From NCBI GenBank assembly GCA_003162995.1, contig PLUZ01000261.1, positions 1 through 17,067 on the forward strand: DNA of 17,067 nt, in the 5' to 3' direction. The notes below the pieces were generated by a model. It saw nothing but the letters and a program-made list of their open reading frames with translations. It had not been told where the DNA came from and did not search any database. The stretch's first letter is position 1. Every line of letters starts with the position of its first letter. The stretch comes from Methylocapsa sp. (GTDB taxonomy: Bacteria; Pseudomonadota; Alphaproteobacteria; Rhizobiales; Beijerinckiaceae). The translations under genes were made by a program, and so were the position numbers. Below, one piece after another: positions 14,996-17,067 of this stretch.

Positions 14996-15736
14996 TTATA
15001 GCGGTTTATTCGCCAGAGCCAATATGTTGGGCGATAGCGGGAGTTTCTTAGCTTCCGTCCAACCGAACTCTGACGCAAACTCCAGCCTTCGGTGCGCCCT
15101 GACGTAGCTTCTCAGGAGCCATTTCATGACCTCTGTCCGCAACAAGAATGGGAAACGAGGGACCTGATTCGGCGAGGCGTCTCTGATTGAGATGTCGCGA
15201 AATCCGCAATTAAACAGTAGAAAATCAAGACTGGTTTCGGAAAACGAGCAATGATGCGTCCAGTCTATGTCTCGCATCCGCGTGGCCACTGCTGCATTGC
15301 AGTTTGGAACCCGGCATACAAACCGGCCCCCTGGTTTTAAAGCGCCAAAAACGAGTTCTAGAAATTCTACTTGCTCGCCCTTTGGGATATGTTCCAGGAC
15401 ATCGAAGGCAAAGATGAAATCTTTTGCTCCTTCCCGGCCTATCAGATATTTCCTCGTCTGCGAAATCGACACATGTTCAACCGGAAGCCCTCTGGCCTTG
15501 CAAGCCGAAGCCTGCCCTTGATCGGCGTCCATGCCTTCAACGTCCGAATATCCGAGGGCCTTGATCGCCGCGACCGCGAACCCCATCCCACAGCCGATCT
15601 CAAGAATAGACGCTGACTTGCTGTCCGGTAACAGCATCTTCAGAGAGCCGGTGATGATTTTGACCTGGTTGTTGAAGTCATCATCCGAACCGTCGTGCCA
15701 ATTTCGATAGTGTCGCGTATAATCCAGATCGCGCAT
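14996..15736 (-). CDS. Class I SAM-dependent methyltransferase (MT2), Methyltransf_23-like
   Basis: 246-residue methyltransferase: motif I ILEIGCGMGFAVAAI, beta2 acidic end VEGMDADQGQ, and motif IV region FIFAFDVLEHIPKGEQVEFL, followed by LKPGGRFVCRVPN. This is the pattern of glycan- or small-molecule O-methyltransferases found in surface polysaccharide clusters; the substrate is unknown. Start ATG 15736 is preferred because AGGGGGCGAGGTG ends at the codon; ATG 15769 is in frame but has a poorer ribosome site. It has no operon partner. Part of the gene is low in G+C (40% by hand count in 15181-15240). Like MT1, it has a copy of the dispersed repeat upstream in the same relative orientation. 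The frame after the stop stays open for 32 more codons. Confidence 0.87.
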   Translation of the reverse strand: MRDLDYTRHYRNWHDGSDDDFNNQVKIITGSLKMLLPDSKSASILEIGCGMGFAVAAIKALGYSDVEGMDADQGQASACKARGLPVEHVSISQTRKYLIGREGAKDFIFAFDVLEHIPKGEQVEFLELVFGALKPGGRFVCRVPNCNAAVATRMRDIDWTHHCSFSETSLDFLLFNCGFRDISIRDASPNQVPRFPFLLRTEVMKWLLRSYVRAHRRLEFASEFGWTEAKKLPLSPNILALANKPL

Positions 15737-15769
15737 CACCTCGCCCCCTAAATCCAAATTAACGGACAT

Positions 15770-15973
15770 ACCGGCTGCCTACCAGTTCTGCCACGTCACG
15801 ACGATTGACACCTCGCCCAGCAGGAAGACGGCTATTCTTACACCGGGCTGGAGGAGCTCTCCGGTTCGATCTTTCGGCTGCGCGGGGTGCAAGTATCAAC
15901 GATGCCGATGACAGCCCGGCGACACCCGGCCATGTTTGGCCACCTTGGGTGCCCTGCTCCGTCAACCGTTAAG
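15770..15973. other. Spacer with no confident gene
   Basis: The first half of the roughly 400-base stretch between the MT2 and formate dehydrogenase genes. A plus-strand frame around 15808-15975 reads in part like protein (QQEDGYSYTGLEELSGSIF) but starts directly after a stop codon and has no ribosome site, so it is more likely a remnant than a gene. The MT2 promoter should lie near 15780-15850; no consensus was seen. Confidence 0.35.
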
Positions 15974-16040
15974 GAGGGGTAAAAATCCGAGCGCAACCGC
16001 ACCAAAATGTTTTCGTGGGAAACATTTTAGACCAATCGGA
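15974..16040. repeat. Dispersed intergenic repeat, copy B (degenerate parS-like palindrome)
   Basis: CAACCGCACCAAAATG (15994-16009) matches copy A at 13 of 16 bases. It is followed by TTTTCGTGGGAAACA, a degenerate form of the palindrome, and by TTTTAGACCAATCGG, which parallels TTTTGTCCGATTG in copy A. Here AAAATGTTT (16004-16012) and AAACATTTT (16020-16028) form a perfect 9-bp inverted repeat. The GAGGGGTAAAA word, downstream of the palindrome in copy A, lies upstream here (from about 15975). Confidence 0.55.
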
Positions 16041-16136
16041 GTCGGCGGTTGAGACAAGCTCTGGCCGTGGCGCTCGGCGCGAGGAAACGCCACCTTACTC
16101 GTGGCTCTGCGGCGGACTTTGAAATAGAGACGAACA

Positions 16137-16160
16137 GCGGCTCCGGATATCCGAAGCCGC
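16137..16160 (-). terminator. Hairpin after the formate dehydrogenase gene
   Basis: Near-perfect 24-base palindrome (16137-16160) with arms GCGGCT and AGCCGC around CGGATATCCG, starting 16 bases after the formate dehydrogenase stop on the minus strand. The following minus-strand sequence, TGTTCGTCTCTATTTC, is T-rich but interrupted, so this is a probable rather than textbook intrinsic terminator. Confidence 0.65.
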
Positions 16161-16176
16161 GCCGTCGTCCCGGGAT

Positions 16177-17067
16177 TTATGCGCTTTTCTTGAATCTGGC
16201 GGCTTCCTCGGATCCGCCGGTCGCATCTCCGGCACTGTAGGAATGTGCGCCGGTACCCGCGAGCTTGCCCTTATCGACGATCAGATATTCGTCGCGGATG
16301 GGCCGGCCCTCGAAATAGCACTCCAGGATTTCGCGCGTGCCGGCCGCGTAACGCGCCTGCGCGGACAGCGACGTGCCGGAGATATGCGGCGTCATGCCAT
16401 GATGCGGCATGCTGCGCCACGGATGGTCCTTCGGCGCTGGCTGCGGGAACCAGACATCGCCCGCATAGCCGGCAAGCTGGCCGCTTTCGAGCGCCCGCAC
16501 GATGGCATCGCGGTCGCAGATTTTTCCGCGCGCCGTGTTCACGATATAAGCGCCGCGCTTCATCTTGGAAATCATAGCGTCGTTGAAGAGATGCTCGGTC
16601 TCCGGATGCAGCGGGCAATTGATGGTGACGACATCGCAGACCTTGACCATGTCCTCGACGTTTGGATGCCAGGTCAGATCGAGTTCTTTTTCCACCGTCT
16701 CCGGCAACCGGTGGCGGTCATAATAGTGCAGATGCATATCGAAGGGTTTCAGACGTTTCAACACGGCAAGGCCAATGCGGCCGGCAGCGACGGTGCCGAC
16801 ATGCATGCCTTCGACGTCATAGGAACGCTCGACGCAATCGGCGATGTTCCAGCCGCCCTTCACCACCCATTGATAGGACGGAATGTAATTGCGAACGAGC
16901 GACAGGATCATCATGACCACATGCTCGGAAACGCTGATCGAATTGCAGAAGGTGACCTCCGCAACTGTGACACCCTTGTCCATGGCCGCCTGAAGATCGG
17001 TGTGATCGGAGCCGATTCCCGCGGTCACCACGAGTTTCAGCTTCGGTGCCTTGGCGAACCGCTCGGC
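16177..17067 (-). CDS. fdh: NAD-dependent formate dehydrogenase, N-terminal part missing at window edge
   Basis: Metal-free single-subunit formate dehydrogenase of the D-2-hydroxyacid dehydrogenase family (formate + NAD+ to CO2 + NADH), cytoplasmic. 296 residues are visible and the frame is open to the last base; about 100 N-terminal residues lie outside. Very close in text to the Pseudomonas sp. 101 enzyme: the substrate Asn in EVTFCNSISVSEHVVMM, NAD-fold GTVAAGRIG, the NAD-selecting Asp/Arg in HYYDRHRLP, catalytic Arg in VNTARGKICDRDA, and the catalytic His with its Gln partner in WFPQPAPKDHPW and MTPHISGT. The C-terminus GAHSYSAGDATGGSEEAARF is typical. In methylotrophs this is the last step of C1 oxidation and a source of NADH; here it is the main hint of C1 or formate metabolism. 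Confidence 0.97.
   Translation of the reverse strand, partial: AERFAKAPKLKLVVTAGIGSDHTDLQAAMDKGVTVAEVTFCNSISVSEHVVMMILSLVRNYIPSYQWVVKGGWNIADCVERSYDVEGMHVGTVAAGRIGLAVLKRLKPFDMHLHYYDRHRLPETVEKELDLTWHPNVEDMVKVCDVVTINCPLHPETEHLFNDAMISKMKRGAYIVNTARGKICDRDAIVRALESGQLAGYAGDVWFPQPAPKDHPWRSMPHHGMTPHISGTSLSAQARYAAGTREILECYFEGRPIRDEYLIVDKGKLAGTGAHSYSAGDATGGSEEAARFKKSA

Noticed and set aside
15808..15975. Short plus-strand frame near the MT2 promoter with a DGYSYTG segment
   Set aside because: It resembles tails of DUF2924-type proteins only vaguely, begins after a stop codon and lacks a start signal.

Overview
The window looks like chromosomal DNA of an alphaproteobacterium, most likely of the order Hyphomicrobiales (Rhizobiales). 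The signs are fairly G+C-rich coding DNA, a DUF1491-type gene divergent from xerC, a ParB-site-like palindrome of the alphaproteobacterial form, a SorAB sulfite dehydrogenase, and a single-subunit NAD-dependent formate dehydrogenase closely resembling the Pseudomonas sp. 101 / methylotroph enzyme. The last gene suggests, but does not prove, a methylotroph or formate user, for example in or near Beijerinckiaceae. No phage, transposase, CRISPR array, rRNA or convincing tRNA was seen.

Left part (1-3800, all minus strand): a 3'-truncated D-alanyl-D-alanine carboxypeptidase; a spacer with small repeats; an orphan SAM-dependent methyltransferase (MT1) of lower G+C; a 470-base spacer holding a parS-like palindrome joined to a perfect 11-bp stem; and a UbiH/PHBH-type FAD monooxygenase.

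Centre (3812-8769, plus strand): manC (GDP-mannose synthesis), then a small exported four-cysteine protein and an exported RNase T2, the three overlapping end to end. RNA and ribosome genes follow: rlmJ (23S rRNA m6A methylase), a cold-shock protein and an RluC-type pseudouridine synthase 10 bases behind it.

Right part: a KirBac-type potassium channel (minus), preceded by a 45-residue lipoprotein gene and a SD-rich tandem repeat; a cytochrome P450; the sorA-sorB sulfite dehydrogenase pair; xerC divergent from a DUF1491 gene; a second orphan methyltransferase (MT2) of lower G+C; a spacer with a second, degenerate copy of the parS-like repeat; and, with a clear hairpin after it, the 3' two thirds of formate dehydrogenase running off the right edge.

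Most of the window is ordinary housekeeping and energy metabolism. The most unusual signal is the dispersed intergenic element at 2225-2287 and 15974-16040: one copy carries a perfect 14-bp parS core, and both copies lie in the same orientation upstream of an orphan methyltransferase gene.
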